Origin: Isoetes taiwanensis
Lineage: Eukaryota > Streptophyta > Lycopodiopsida > Isoetales > Isoetaceae
Direction of reading: 5' to 3'
Length of the DNA stretch: 64,000 nucleotides
Assembly: GCA_021234155.1 (NCBI GenBank)
Contig: JAJEKV010000149.1
Span: forward strand, 62,001-126,000
Shown: positions 32,359 to 44,694 of the stretch, piece after piece
Position numbering within the stretch: the first letter of the stretch is position 1
Layout: the number at the start of each line of letters is the position of its first letter
Notes under the pieces: generated by a model
The model's database searches: none
What the model saw: only the letters and a program-made list of their open reading frames with translations
What the model was told of the DNA's origin: nothing
Translations under genes and position numbers: made by a program

Positions 32359-32500
32359 AAGAGATCAAATCATGACTAATCACGATAGTGGGAAGTCGTC
32401 CTATAAATCTCGGCCTTCAGTTTCAATCAGATAATCTCAGCCATTTAAATTAGGGCTTGATCCATTCAATACGGTATAACATTATTATATAAGAAGAAGA

Positions 32501-33290
32501 TTGAATGAATCTTTATCGTCCAATGCATAGGGGATGATTTCTATGAGTTATTTGGATCTAAGTAGCAAGAACACATGTTTATCACCCTTTATCATTGGTT
32601 GTAAATCTAGATGAAGACTAATATGCAAATAGCTAAAGCTAGTTATACAACAAGAGGGAAGTGAACTTATTTGAACATATATAATTCATCTTGCCATTTC
32701 CTTTCTCCTCTTTTATTTATTATTTTTTTTTCCCATACCGTTGCATTTGTGGAAGCTGCATCCAGAGCCATCTGTTCTTGAAGCCTCATATATTTTCTTG
32801 GGCACAAAGCTTTCTCCTTAGAGCTCTCGCCCCGCCTTATGCCTGTTTATAAAGCGCATGGTAGATCACATTCTGCACTCAACGATAGATCCCCTTCGAA
32901 AGTATCTTCGCCAAAAGATTTTAAAGGTTTGCAGACAGTTGGGAAGTTGCTCAAGTCTTCATTCAATGTTCTTCTATCAATTGATTTGGAGTTTTCTAAT
33001 ATGTCTACCTTTACAATAGTACCATGATTTTATAAAACATTTGAAAGCATCTTTTCCTTGGTTGCTTTTGCTGAAGTAGGATGCCAGAAATTGTTCTTCT
33101 ATTTAATGCTTAATTGCTTTGTTTGCAGTGGAAATGGTTTAAAGAATGCGTACCTTTCACGACATACCTTTTCCGCAAATTGGCGTTAGCAAACAAGATG
33201 ATTATTGTAGAATATCTAGCCTGTATACTCTCTCTGCATGGTGAGATCTGAAGAATAGGTGTAGGGTCAGATCAGGAGAAATTGACAAAG
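32501..33290. other. Flank of Helitron B
   Basis: Starts with a possible minus-strand retroposon tail (ATTC units next to TGGACGATAAA, 32501-32523). An open frame at 32839-33027 (+) is unassigned. 32701-32742 is the end of the duplicated block. Confidence 0.4.
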
Positions 33291-33299
33291 GGTTTCTTG

Positions 33300-33976
33300 A
33301 TAATGAAATGTCGAGGAAGAATCAGGGGCAACCAAAGATAAAACAAATAAGATGAATCTGAGAAGAGAGATTGGAGCTAAGATTGGAGATGAGCACCAAG
33401 CCGGATTTGCGAGCAGTTGAATTACTATGTAGACGTTCTGTGAGGTGTGGGCAGGAGCTTTAATTCACAGTGGTATCAGAGCCCTTTTGAATCCCTTACA
33501 GGAAGGGATCATTTGCAAGGACGATCCATTTACATCAACAACGCAGAGGTTTTTGATGGAAACATCGGTTTCCATATCTAGAAAGCCAAAATCACATAGG
33601 CATTAAAATTGGACAAGCTATGGATACGGTTAATCCCAATGGAAGAGCAAAGGGAAAAGCACCAGTTGCTCTTAAAATTAAGGCGGAGAAAGGAGAGACT
33701 GAGAAGGGAGAAGAGAAGGATGAAGATACAAATGAGAAGAAAGAAGAAAGGGCAAGGGCTATGATTATGGCCAAACTTCGATTGGAGGTATCATCTTTGG
33801 AAATTCAGAACAAAGCTGCTCTGAGACATGTGGAGTTATTTGTTGAAAAGATAAGAAGGTCAAATCTCCTCCCAAATAGGCGTCTTGAAATGAAGTTCTT
33901 TGGACCTTGCGATCAGGAAAGAAGAAAAGGTACAAGATTTGTTTTGCAAATTTTGAATTTTATTCCACGACCTTGA
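33300..33976 (+). mobile_element. 5' part of a second Copia family
   Basis: TTCACA, G, TGGTATCAGAGC (primer site 33471-33482) marks the end of a 5' LTR at 33469 and the start of an internal region. An open frame at 33620-33976 starts MDTVNPNGRAKGKAPVALK and continues as a Lys/Glu-rich acidic-basic helix; further on, in another frame, LEVAGATYSEQAKVNV resembles the Copia gag middle. The LTR start cannot be placed and the rest of the element is missing, replaced by non-genic sequence and then the Gypsy element. Confidence 0.6.
33620..33976 (+). pseudogene. Copia gag N-terminal fragment
   Basis: 118 codons, highly charged (EKGEKDEDTNEKKEERARA), starting 138 bp after the primer site, as a gag gene should. 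It ends in a frame break. It differs from the gag of Copia-1, so it belongs to another family. Confidence 0.5.
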
Positions 33977-34235
33977 AGTTGCTGGAGCAACATATTCAGA
34001 GCAAGCAAAGGTAAATGTAGTTGTGAAAGCTTTTAAGGTTTTTTAAGAGATATTGCTAGAATTGTAAGGCATCATTTTCCTCCTCTATGGTAGCATCCAC
34101 TAAATCATTCATACACAAAGTAGGGCACTGCAGGAAAATCCACTAAAGGAAAATATATAAAGAATGAGATTTATAATCCATAGATTTGTTTTTGGACTTT
34201 ATACGTCTGGAAAAATAATTAAACGCATGTCTGGA

Positions 34236-34823
34236 TGTTTGGGGTCCGGGTTGGGGAACTCACGGAAGACAGCCCTCCGTGGAGGAGGACCCGTGGATCT
34301 AACAGGAGAGTCCGGGGGACTATGTCACGCGGGATTTGCAAGAAGAGAAGAAAAAGAAGAAAACAGAATAAATGAGAGAAAGATGATAAGCTTCCTTGAT
34401 ATCAATGATGAAAATACATGAGCTCTCGCAATAGAGAGAAAACTGAAGGAGACAAGACTCAAAACTCATCTAAAACTTATGCTTAACTATGCTCATATAT
34501 ATAGTACAATGGCCTTGGGCCCAATATAGACACTCCGGACCGATCTCGGTGCCGACTCCTGGAAGGAGGCCTGATTTGCGGAATGTTGGCGGTGCCTCTT
34601 GAAGTGCCTAGAATCACGCCGACGCTGACGCGGGCGGTGGACGGGCCGTCACTTGTCTGGAAGGCCTCTTGTTGTTGCCGCGGGCTTTGATTGCGTGGTT
34701 CTGGCCGCTTGGTCTTCATGGAGCCTTGGATGTCCTAACCGTGGTCGAATCGAGGATCCTTTGAGCTTGACCTGGTCTGTCAGATATGCATGAATAGTCC
34801 TGTACCAGAGGCACAGACTAACA
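34236..34823 (-). repeat. Gypsy 3' LTR
   Basis: 588 bp, matches 44695-45275 with scattered substitutions and small indels. It includes ATATATATAGTACAATGG (TATA-like on the other strand) near 34495. Confidence 0.9.
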
Positions 34824-34834
34824 CTCCCCACCAA

Positions 34835-37800
34835 ACGGTTACACTCGAGTGAAGAAAAGGAGGCGTTTGCCGGAGGGGGAAGCCCTCGGTTCGAAAGTGA
34901 TCCTCCTCAAGGAGTGAGGCGGGCACCATTATGGTATGACTTATGAGATATTGGCATGATTGAAGAGCTTGAGGAGTGTTTTGGCCGGGGCAGGATCGGC
35001 ATCAATAAGAAAGAGAGCGTACCATGTCTTCAAGGGGCGCGTGGCGCTCAAGAAATGTAATCGACATTCCATGAGGAGACAGGTCCAAGGCCAAAGGCAC
35101 CCATTAATCGCATTCGGATTGCAGTGGGAAAAATTGACCCGATTTAAGGAGCTTAGCAAAAATGCATTTGAGAGCAGCGCAAAATCCTCGCTTGAAGATG
35201 GACGAAGGATGGGGAGGTGGAGGCATTCCGCAAGAAGGTGTTGAGACCATGAAGCGATCATCCGCGGGCTGTTTGCCAACCACGCCATTAGCAATGTAGA
35301 TCCAATTGGTGGTGTTGTCCAGAGTGGCACCTTCTTCCCAATGTGAGCGGCGAACAAAACGCGGATCCCACCGGAGATCCGTCGAGATCCGAGGTGGTGT
35401 CCAGCCCGCATGACCATCCATGACCTTGGTCCAAAAGGAAGGCCAATCGGAAGTCAGGAACTGGGGCGTGACGGAGGCACGCCGGGGAAGCATAGGGAGA
35501 AGGAACCATGCCCGTGGGGGTGGGTTTGCCGAGCGGTCTCCCCGAATTGATCGACAAGATCTGGATCAAGAGCGACACCAACGATCCCAAAGAGAAGCAA
35601 AGAGTTGAGAGTTGGGAGGGCTATCCCATCCCGCGGGGACCGTCTTGCTATCCAACGAGCTTGTGGCGATTGTAACCAGCGAGGTGCTGCATATAAATTT
35701 GTGCATAGGGAAGATCCTCGGGATGTCCTAGATACTTCCGATTTGTTGCGGCGCTTCCGCTTACCAGAGAGATAAATGATTGGCAAGCTCGGGGCATATA
35801 CTCGATGAAGAGTTTGGGTCCGGCGGGGATCCGCAAGATATGGATTGTTATCCCCGAAGCACCCATTGCACAGTGGGGTCACCACGAAAAGGCGGGGCGG
35901 GCCCATTTCCAAAGTGTTCCCGTATCACCCGAGATAGAAATCATGAAAGATGTAAGCCATGGGCTGAACCACTCTGAAAGGTGAAAGTCCGGATCGACGC
36001 GGTGTATGAGATCAAAGACGACAAGGGCACAAAGACAACCCTTTGTCTTCAATGGAGAGTTCGCCAAATCCGAAGAAAATCTGCGACCGCCGTGGAATAT
36101 CCATGGGGCCATCGGCCGCATGCCGCCGAAAGGAAGAGGTGGCGCCGAGCAACCACATAATCGCGGATAGCGGGAGGAACTGGGAAGTCAACAGCATTAC
36201 GTGAAGAATGGCGGATGGGCGTCAAGCTTTGCTTGAGCCTCATCGCCAGACTGAATAGCTTGCTGCAAATGTTGTTCGAGATCACGGATCCGGTTGTCCC
36301 TTTCGAAAGCAGCAAGCGTGGATCGGTCACGGACCCGTTTCGAGAAGGGGTTGACTGGGAGGAAGATTTCCCGGTGTATTGAGGCGAAGCACGGCAATCT
36401 CCGCGTCATCCGGTATCTTCGTTTACGCACCTCACGTAGCTGATCTTGAAGAGAGGTGAGTGAGAGGCATTAGGTAAAAAGCCGGAGCCGTCAAGGGAGG
36501 CTAATTTTGAGCGCCCCGGGCTGAAAGATTTTGAAACGAGTGCTGAAATTTTCACCTGATTCGGAGTACAAGGCATTGAGTTTTAGCAATATCTGCGTCC
36601 TTGGTTTTCGGAGAGCGGCTTTGGACTTGTTGTGCTCCAATAAAGTCTGAATTTTGACCTGAGGTGAGCTGTTGATCTAGCGAGTTGGCTGACTTGAGCT
36701 TGTGTACTTTTGAGATCTGCATGAGGCGTAAGAGAGCTTCATGCTTGTCTTGAAGTTTGGCCTCCAAAGTTGCAACTTGGGCGATTCGCGGCTTCAAGGT
36801 CCGTGTACCGCATCGGAGGCTTCGAAAGTGCCGTTGAACCCCGCTCATAAGAGCCGTCTTGGGATTCTTGTAACTTGAGAGCAAAGCGGCTTGAGCATCC
36901 TGCCGATCTTGATACAACAAACCCGGCGAAGGGTGTTGTGGTGGTGGAGCTTGCCATTTGCCTGGTTTGGGATGTTTGGGAAAAATGGTGTGAAGTGGAT
37001 GGTGTAGGCCGAGGAGGAGACAAAGTGACATGGGTGTGGACCGTGGACATGGACATGGAAGACGAGCGTGAAGTGCCAACTTGGTGAGTGATTGGAAGGG
37101 CCGGAGTGGAATTCATGAGAATTTGGTGGTGTGGAGGGAAGTAATGACGGATGAGGGCTTGAAAGCGGCCTCCACGAAACGAGAAATGGAAGTGGTACCC
37201 CGGCGGTCCATTTCTTGGAGAAGACGATAGAACATCATTTGGGGCCAATCTATGTGGTGTTTGGAGTGTGTAGCGATGAGGGACCAGGTTATAGAAAGGC
37301 TTATTGATATGGGTGTTCTTGATAGAATACCCAAAGGAATTTTCGCCACGAAATTTAACAAAGGTCTCGTGGAGGCTTGTCGATATTGGTCGGGCGATGG
37401 ACATTGGCATGATAAGCGAGTGCACCAAACTGCGGACATCGAGATCCCGTATAGCGAACCATGATACACAAAGGGGTGTGCAAGGGAATATGAAATACCT
37501 CGAGAAATCAAATGTTGAGTCAACGAAATAGTGGTGCCATCGACCACGGGTGGTGTAACCTTTGCGGGGCTGTTAACGATATTGGCGATGAACCGCTTAA
37601 CCGGGTCGGGATTTGGAGCCGGAAGTTCCATTTGAGAGAATTCGTAAAAGCTGGTGACGTTCAGCCGCTTCTTTGTTTGGGCCAACAAGGGCTTCCGCGA
37701 GGAAAGTGGGCGTCAAGAAGGATACGATGCAAAAGGGCGAGGATCCTTGGGAGCGGTAGCGAAGTGTAGAAAATCTTGGGGCAGCCATGGAAATGATGTC

Positions 37801-38770
37801 TGCGAGAAACAAAGAGGGATGCCAAAGGCGGAAGACGAAAGTCGAAAGCACGGAGGACAAAGGCCAGAGGAACGAAAGGTGTGTTTTAGGGCTTAATAAC
37901 CGGAGGCTTAAGAGGTATGAAGAGTGCGAAACTAGAACCGTTGATGGTGCAGTGTCAAAAGATGCCAAGAAGGGTATTGAGAGGCAAAAATTTGGCTAAG
38001 TCCCAAAAACGTAAGGGGAGAAGCAATGAACGGTGAGGATGACGCGGAAAGAAAGATCGGACGTGGATGATGGCAAAGGACACCTATTAATGTTCGGACG
38101 GGCGTGTAAAGAAGGAATGGCATTCAATGGCGGCAACTCGGAAGTGGGATATCATTAAAAGGAATGTGTCGAAGGTACCATGGCTAGATATGCGTGGGAG
38201 AAAAAGATTCTCATTTTAGAAACAATTTTGCATTGCAAACACGTATGCATTTGTGTGATTGGTCCACGCCGACAAGGAGTTCCTCAAGGCTATATAAAGA
38301 CGAACCGAGAGGAACGAAGGCATCCGATGGCCAAGATGGCCGCTGGCTTGAACGAAGATTGCACAATGCCCACTAACCGCCGAGGGATCACTTGTAAGAT
38401 GAATTGTGCGGATCTCGGCGGCGGTGCCACAACCGCGTGGCATTCATTATGGGACGGCTGGTGTGCCGGGATGCTGAACATCCCGGCAAGACCAACGGGA
38501 TGGAGGTGGTTCTGCGACCTTCGGCTGGGATCCGAGCGAACCTCTACCATCTCCTCAAGATCACCTACGCTCCCAACCCGGAGTAGAGGGTTTTTCCTCT
38601 TAGGACTTAGTAGATAGGGGCTCGAGCCGTTTTTGTATATAGGGCGGTGCCCATATGGAAATAGGTTGGGCTGCGCCCACATTTTAAAAAAAAAAAATCT
38701 CCACTATAATATAATATACCGCCTTTCTAGTCACTTCTACGTGGTGTTTGCCTCTTGAACTGTCTCGTGG
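34835..38770 (-). pseudogene. Extra region between integrase and 3' LTR of the Gypsy element
   Basis: About 3.9 kb with many minus-strand open pieces but no motif I can name. One piece (36197-36430) has a coiled-coil look: FERDNRIRDLEQHLQQAI. Others (37113-37688, 36739-37428) overlap in different frames and look like one frameshifted protein. Tat/Ogre-type Gypsy elements are known to carry extra genes at this place; whether this is such a gene is inference. Confidence 0.4.
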
Positions 38771-38779
38771 TGTTGATGT

Positions 38780-39870
38780 TCACGCCTGCGTGTGATGAAA
38801 TGCTTTGAGGCGAAAACCATTAACCAATGTAGGTAATGGAGTGCCATCTAACTCGACTAGTTGGAAAACGCTTGGTCTAACCACTTGAACAATTTGATAA
38901 GGGCCAAGCCAACGAAACTTGAGTTTACCGGAAAATTTTTGTACGGAATCATAAAGAAGAACCAAATCTCCTTCTTTGAATGTTTTTGTCTTCAAACGTT
39001 TGTCATGTAGAGATTTTTGCAACATTGTCCATGAAGAACACGAATATAAGCATCCCCGGAAGTTCATCCAACCGTTTCTAATTGATAGACCCGTTCTTTG
39101 AGTGCGTGCAGTGGATTATGAGCAGAGCCCGGTGAAAACGGAGTGTTGGAAGGATGTATTCAAACGGCATGAGAGCTTCGACCATAAACCAATTTAAAAG
39201 GAGTGTGACCAAGTAGCAATCTTTAAACAAGTATTGTAGGCCCAAAGAACAAGGAAGTTTTGTCCGCTTAATGCGTGCGGGAAGCGTCACAAATTTTCTT
39301 GAGAATGGTGACCCGAGTTTTGTTGGTGCTACGCCAACCCATTGCCTTGAGGATAGTAAGGTGTGCTCTTGTGATGATGTATCGGGGAGATAATCCGTCC
39401 AGCTCCTTGATAGTATGATTGATGAAATGAACACCTTGGGTCAATTTTAACCAGCCCGTGGGGCAACCGAATCGCTGATAATTTGTTGATAGAGGACTCT
39501 AGCCGCGTTTTGTCGCAAAGTTGTTGTCCGGAAGTGCACAAGCTTCCGCCCATTTGGTGGCGAAGTCGGAGAACCGGAATGTATCCGCACGAAAAGTGCC
39601 GCGGGAGGATCTATAGGTCCCACAAAGTCCATTCCCATTTGTCAAGGGAAGTGGGCGCGGGCGACGGGCGTCAAGGGAAGAGCCGCCACGGCCGTGGGCG
39701 CCCCACCACCGGGCAAGCGTCACACGCGGCGGGCGGGCGGAGCATCTTTGAAGAGCGTGGGCCAATAATACCCGGCTTAGAAGGATTTTGGCGTGCGTCG
39801 GTGGTGTCACCATGAAAATGACCACCACCTAGCCCTTGATGAGCTTCTCGTGACAATGTCCGGAACTTCA
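38780..39870 (-). pseudogene. Gypsy integrase
   Basis: Minus-strand pieces in order: HQGLGGGHFHGDTT and CDACPVVGRP (zinc region, about 39690-39850), MGMDFVGPIDPP (first catalytic Asp, about 39620), TPYYPQGNGLA (last catalytic block, about 39335) and the C-terminal domain DKRLKTKTFKEGDLVLLYD, RWLGPYQIV, NGFRLKAF (38780-39067). No chromodomain follows. Frame breaks separate the pieces. Confidence 0.88.
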
Positions 39871-40029
39871 TGAGGTAGAACACGGCCGTCAAGGATGGTG
39901 TCCTTTTACTTTTTTGTAGAGATGTCCGGCATCCACGGACCTCTGGAGAAATTGATGGCGGCAGGATTGTCGCCAAGGGAGAGAGCGCCTCGTCTTCGGT
40001 GGAAGAGCACCGCGGGAGGAGGTACTGCT

Positions 40030-41560
40030 GAAAATCATGGAACCAATGTGGTGTTGCCGTGACTAAAAAAGAGTTGAGCATCAGGAAAGGCGTCTCGAGA
40101 CCCGGGCGCGGGATCATCTGTGTGGATGCGTGAAAGATAATCCGGAACAACATGAGATTTGCCAGCCTTTATGAATGATTTCAAAAGGAGCAAATTTTGA
40201 GAAGAAGGACCCAACGAAAGCATCGCGGCCCGTGGGCGTGGACTTGTTGATCAAATAGAGGAGTGCTTGGTGGTCCACAAAGAACTTGATTTGACTGCCC
40301 AAAGGTAATGACGGGAAGCGTTGGACACGTAAAAATGAGACCCAAAGCTTCACGCCCGTGGCGAGAATAGTTGCGCTCCGCCAGTGAGTTTTCTCGGGCC
40401 GGGCGAAGCGATTTGGTTTGTCGAAGCGCGATCATATTCTTGAGAGAGAACAGCTCAATAGCAAACGCCGGAGACATCGACATGAACGCGGAAAGGGCTT
40501 GTCCCATTGAGGAGGAACAAGAACCGTGCCCCGAAAGTAAGCAAAAGCTTCAACTGTTGGAAAGCGACTTCACCTGGGAATTCCAAGCCCAGTGTGGATT
40601 CGCCACCGATGAGTTTATGAATGGGATCCGCAATGGCTGCCACCCAGGTACGCGAAGGTGGAGTAATAATTGACCTTTCCCAGAAAGAGCGTGTCTCCTT
40701 GATATTGGCTGGTGCTTGAGCCTTGAGCACACAAAACCGATTTTGGCAGATCGCTGGTGATTCCCGGCTAGCGACAACATGGCCTAACGCAGAACAACGA
40801 AGTGACGCAAAAAGGTGCATTTCTCGTGATTGAGACTAATGCCGGACTCATCACATTTCGGAAGACGAAGTTCCAATTTATCCAAATGGTCAGCCATGGA
40901 ACCAGAGGCGAGAAGTCATCTTGAAAAATTTGCAAGAAGGGATTTCCCTTCATGAAATCATGAAAACCGAGAGCATGATGCGCTGAAACGTTGAAGGAGA
41001 GTTGGATAATCCAAAAGGAACCACCTTGTAGGCAAAAGTACCCACGGGTGGTGAAAGTGGTCTTGAGTTGATCAGAGTCTTTGATGGAGATCTGATTGTA
41101 GCCGTAAAACCATCCATAAAGGAGTACATCTCATGTCCAACCACTTCTTCCGTAACTTGATCCGCGGAAGGAAGGGGAAAATGATCACGCCCGTGGCCCC
41201 GATTGAGTTTCCGATAGTCCACACGCACGCCGGATCTTACCATTGTGCTTAAGGGCAATGACGATGGGGCTCACCCATCTCGTAATGTTTGACCTCATAG
41301 ATCAAACCCGCAGCAGCGAGTTTGTCAATTTCGCCTTTGACGCCGATCACGGTAATTAGGGTTGAGCTCGCATCGCTGCTGGCTAATCGGGTCGCATCGA
41401 TTTGGTAGGAATGGTGAGTTCCCCAAGCTTTTGTTGATTCCCGAAGATCTTTGTAACTCCGTGCTAAAATGTGTTTGAATTTTTTGAACAGCTTGACAAA
41501 ACCTTGTTACGATAAGGAGCCGGAAGATTGGCAAAGCGGACAGGTTGATTGTTGCCAACG
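40030..41560 (-). pseudogene. Gypsy reverse transcriptase - RNase H
   Basis: RT pieces on the minus strand: VRVDYRKLN (about 41210), FPLPSADQV, GHEMYSFMDGF, GTFAYKVVPFGLSNSPSTFQ (about 40990-41060), then FLQIFQDDFS (about 40905-40935), where FQDD fills the place of the catalytic (F/Y)xDD. Next come LGHVVA..., then RNase H pieces FFVDHQALLYLINK (about 40250-40300) and AGKSHVVPDYLSRI (about 40130-40175). Several frame changes separate these. Confidence 0.9.
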
Positions 41561-42029
41561 CCCACAATCTCGACGGAGTCGGGAATATGGGGAATTACTT
41601 CAATATCCCTCGACAATGTGTGCGAGGAGGTTGAGCATAACCGGATCGCGCGGCACTTTTGCGTGGTGAAAAGAGAGGTTGCTCGGGGCCATCTAGCAAA
41701 GTGGTTGCTTCATGACAGCGTGTACATCAACAGGAGTTGCGAAGTGTCGCATCCGAAAAGTGATCAACGCTGTTGATTCGACATTGCAAAGGAGCGGTGA
41801 GGGTCGGGCAAAGGCAGCCGTACAGCTGGTCCCCGATCAAGAGTCATTTCTCCCCAAGGATCGGATATTCGGTAGGATGATGAGGCATCCTCGCAGGTGG
41901 AGCCCGAACGCGGATAAATATTCTCGAGCTTCTTCAAGAATCGATTATCCGAGAGAGGGGTTCCGCATTGTCAACTGAAATGATCCCGCCGCTTGCAAGT
42001 CCATGGTGGCATTGAGATGACCATCGATG

Positions 42030-42350
42030 ACTAATCGTCCGTGGGCCCAAAGAATGGATACTCTTTGCCCGGGCGGAGAAAAGGTCCGCCTACCAGCATT
42101 TCATAGTCCACGGATCTTCGCCACTTTCCATACCCAAATTCCATGGGAAAGCGGAGATCACCAATGTTGATGTGAAGAATAGGTGTGACGCCTTTGAGGT
42201 CTCCTGGTGATATGGCCATTAGCCAATTTGATGTCATATGGGGCAACTAAAGAGTTGTGTGATGCCCATTTGTTTGGCGGAGTTTATCCGTGATGAGATT
42301 GACTGCGCTACCTCCATCGATTTGAACATGGTTGACTTGGTCGATTTTCC
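42030..42350 (-). pseudogene. Gypsy aspartic protease
   Basis: IDGGSAVNLITDKLRQ (about 42265-42320) has a DGG active-site loop in place of the usual D(T/S)G. The downstream piece (42031-42246) reads LHINIGDLRFP, YEMLVGGPFLRPGK and FGPTDD, the usual flap and C-terminal blocks. Loops of this DGG kind occur in some plant Gypsy lineages. Confidence 0.7.
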
Positions 42351-42399
42351 ACCGCGGGCATGGACCGTGGGTGTAGAGGTAACAGCCCCAACTAAAACG

Positions 42400-44594
42400 G
42401 CTTGGGAGTGGTAAATCGGTCCTTGAGAGCAGGACAGAGTTTTAAAATGGTTGCCAAGCTTAAAGGAATTTTGATCTTGGCGAAGCTCCTCTTGAGTTCG
42501 AGAGGTACATGAGAAAAAGGATCCGCCGGTTCCACCGGTGGAGTGCGTGGCGTGGAAGCAAAGAACTTTTTTGAGTAAGTCAACCCGGCTGCAATATTGG
42601 GATATGTCCGAGCCGCGGAGGTTGCGATGTTGAAGGGTATCTTGTCTTTGTTGAGCTCTAGTGGTGGCATGAACATTTGCCAATGTGCGGCCTTCAGCAG
42701 CTTGCATGAGATTCAAAATGCTTTGGCTTAACTTTGGGGATGACATTTGGCATGAGCTTTTCCAAGTCGTGCAAAGTGAACCTTTTTTTTTCGGCCCTCA
42801 TGAGGAATGGTGTCAACCGCGAAGCGCGTGCTGCGTGCCCTTAGGAATAATAGTCAAGGGGCGGATGCCTTTGGTCCGGCGTGAAACTAAACCAACCCAA
42901 TTTGACTACCGGACTGGAGGGATTAAGTGCCTGAAAATTTCCTCTTGGGCTTGTTGATCCAGGTGAGGTTGATTCTTTGAGCTGGTTGATAGCGGGATTG
43001 TTGAGGCGCTCTTGGTGGCTTTTAAGAACTGGTGGCGGGCCTTGTTTGCCATTAGCGAGCCGAGTTGGTAAGCCGAGGCGGACCGATGGTCTGATTTGTG
43101 CCGTGAAGCTGTACCGAACTTGTGGAAGTTGAGGACACGCCGTGGTGGTATGACCCCATTCTTGACAAAGCTGATAACACCGGCTTTAGAAGGACAAAAG
43201 GAGGACGTTGGTTGATCCCCGTGGTTGGTCCCGCTGTCGATAGAGTTGTGGGCTGCACCTGAAGAGGTGGGCCGATAGTGCCATTGTTGGCCGAGGTGTG
43301 GTTTGCACTTGATAAACCATTTTGTTATGAACGGTGGGATGAGTGCGAAAGTGCACTCTTTCGCGGCATGATTGTACATGTTGCATCGCTTTGCAATGAG
43401 GTATGGCCATTGATGGAGTTGCACTCATTGGCCAAATGGCCTTGGTATTTGCAAATATGGCACCAGATTTGGACGCTACCGTGGATTAGCGTGTTGGAGG
43501 CTGAACGGCCGTTTGTGGAACCATGACATGTGGAATGAACGGGGAGCCTTGAAGAGCCACGGGGAGGAAACATTGACGAGTGATTGACAGCATCAATAGC
43601 CCCTTCCAAAGTTTTGGACGCAGTATTCGGGCCATGAGTCGAATAGGGGAGGCAGCCCTTGGAGAAACCGGACCAAAATCTCGCCCGAGGCGGTAGGGTA
43701 CCCTTGAGCTTACTTAGCGAATGTGAAGGCGATCCGAAAAATCCCTGCGCGCACTCGTGGGCTCTTGTTGAAGTTCATTGAGTTGCTTGAGATGAAGTTG
43801 ATCATCATCCGTGGTCCTCAGAATGAGACGTAAAAGCGCGGCGCATTTCGACCAGTTCTTGTTTCCAATGGCTTTTGTTGACATGAGCCATTGATGAGGA
43901 GAGCCACGCTGGTGGTGGAAAAGATGTGGAATTTCGGTTGAGGGCGCTGCGTGACCATTTAGGACAGCTAGAGCCCCAAATTCTTCCATGTGGCCTGAGC
44001 ACTTTGGTCTAACGGTTTGCCTTCGTGGTTGCCAAAAGGTGGGATAAGTCAGCCGTGAGAAAGGTAGATGTGAAAGTGCTCATTGGACAGAAAAAGATAG
44101 TGAGGATATTGAGGTTGAGGTGGATGTGGCATTGTGCCTTCCATGGACCCGGGATGAAGGGGGATCTGCGGTTGAGAAACCGGCAATGGAGCATTGGTTT
44201 TGAGATCCAAAAGGGTTAAACAGGAAGAGCAGTGGGAAACGTAGGGAAAGGATATTCCCGGTAGGCTTAAAGGAGACATGTGGATAGCCGTGCCCACCGG
44301 GGAGATGAGGGTTGGCGGCGAAGAGGCGTTATGGCCCGAAGAATGATGGATGTAGGCATGTTCGTGGGTGTGAAAGTACGGTTGAGAAGGTTGAGCCCGA
44401 TAAGGCTCCCCGATAGTGATGAGGAGACTGGAGGTTGTGAGCAATGTTTGCACGCTTTGGGGCGGGAACTGGACGAGATCGACCGACGAGGGTGGTGGGT
44501 GATCGAGCCCTAGACCAAGATGGCCTCCCTCTATGTCATAAGCAGATCCATACATGCTCGCGAATTTCCCGGACGTACCGATGCCTTCCGCCAA
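42400..44594 (-). pseudogene. Gypsy gag
   Basis: From a Met at 44594 a Pro/His/Ser-rich N-terminus leads in shifted frames to a capsid-like part (LHLKQLNELQQ, about 43790; DFSDRL). A zinc knuckle CHICKYQGHLANEC (CX2CX4HX4C, about 43430-43475) and a second, damaged one (CNMYNHAAKEC, about 43350-43400) follow. Gag would form the particle. Confidence 0.75.
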
Positions 44595-44694
44595 AGAGGC
44601 CGCTCGAGAAAGGAGTTCTTCCGGGCGTGAAATTGGGGCGTATATGGCGATTTAAGAAAGTAGGATAAAATCGCACCGGCGGCCGGGCGCATGT

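Larger units (their letters stand above)
25157..32500 (-). mobile_element. Helitron B, non-autonomous, split by a Copia insertion
   Basis: Minus strand. The 3' end at 25157-25184 is a perfect hairpin GCCCAGC-AAC-GCTGGGC, then ACTATTA and CTAG, with host T beyond. The 5' end at 32500 is TCTTCTTCTTATATAATAATG, preceded by A. Subterminal sequence matches Helitron A on both sides (for example the block with GGCTGAGATT / GGCTCAGATT and CGAGATTT). Without the Copia element (27108-32175) it is about 2.27 kb, most of it polypyrimidine. No Rep/helicase is present, so mobility would depend on another copy. Confidence 0.72.
27888..32742 (+). repeat. Duplicated block, copy 1
   Basis: Near-identical to 49668-54532 at an offset of about 21.78 kb. 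It covers most of Copia-1, its right flank in Helitron B and about 240 bp beyond the Helitron. The shared flank shows that the unit duplicated is the locus, not the transposon alone. Confidence 0.9.

Noticed and set aside
34164-34421. Open frame of 85 codons across the Gypsy LTR border
   Set aside because: Most of it is LTR sequence also found at 44.7 kb, and no domain is present.
34941-38682. Plus-strand open frames within the Gypsy 3' region
   Set aside because: Shorter and less coherent than the minus-strand pieces, and against the element's direction. No motif.
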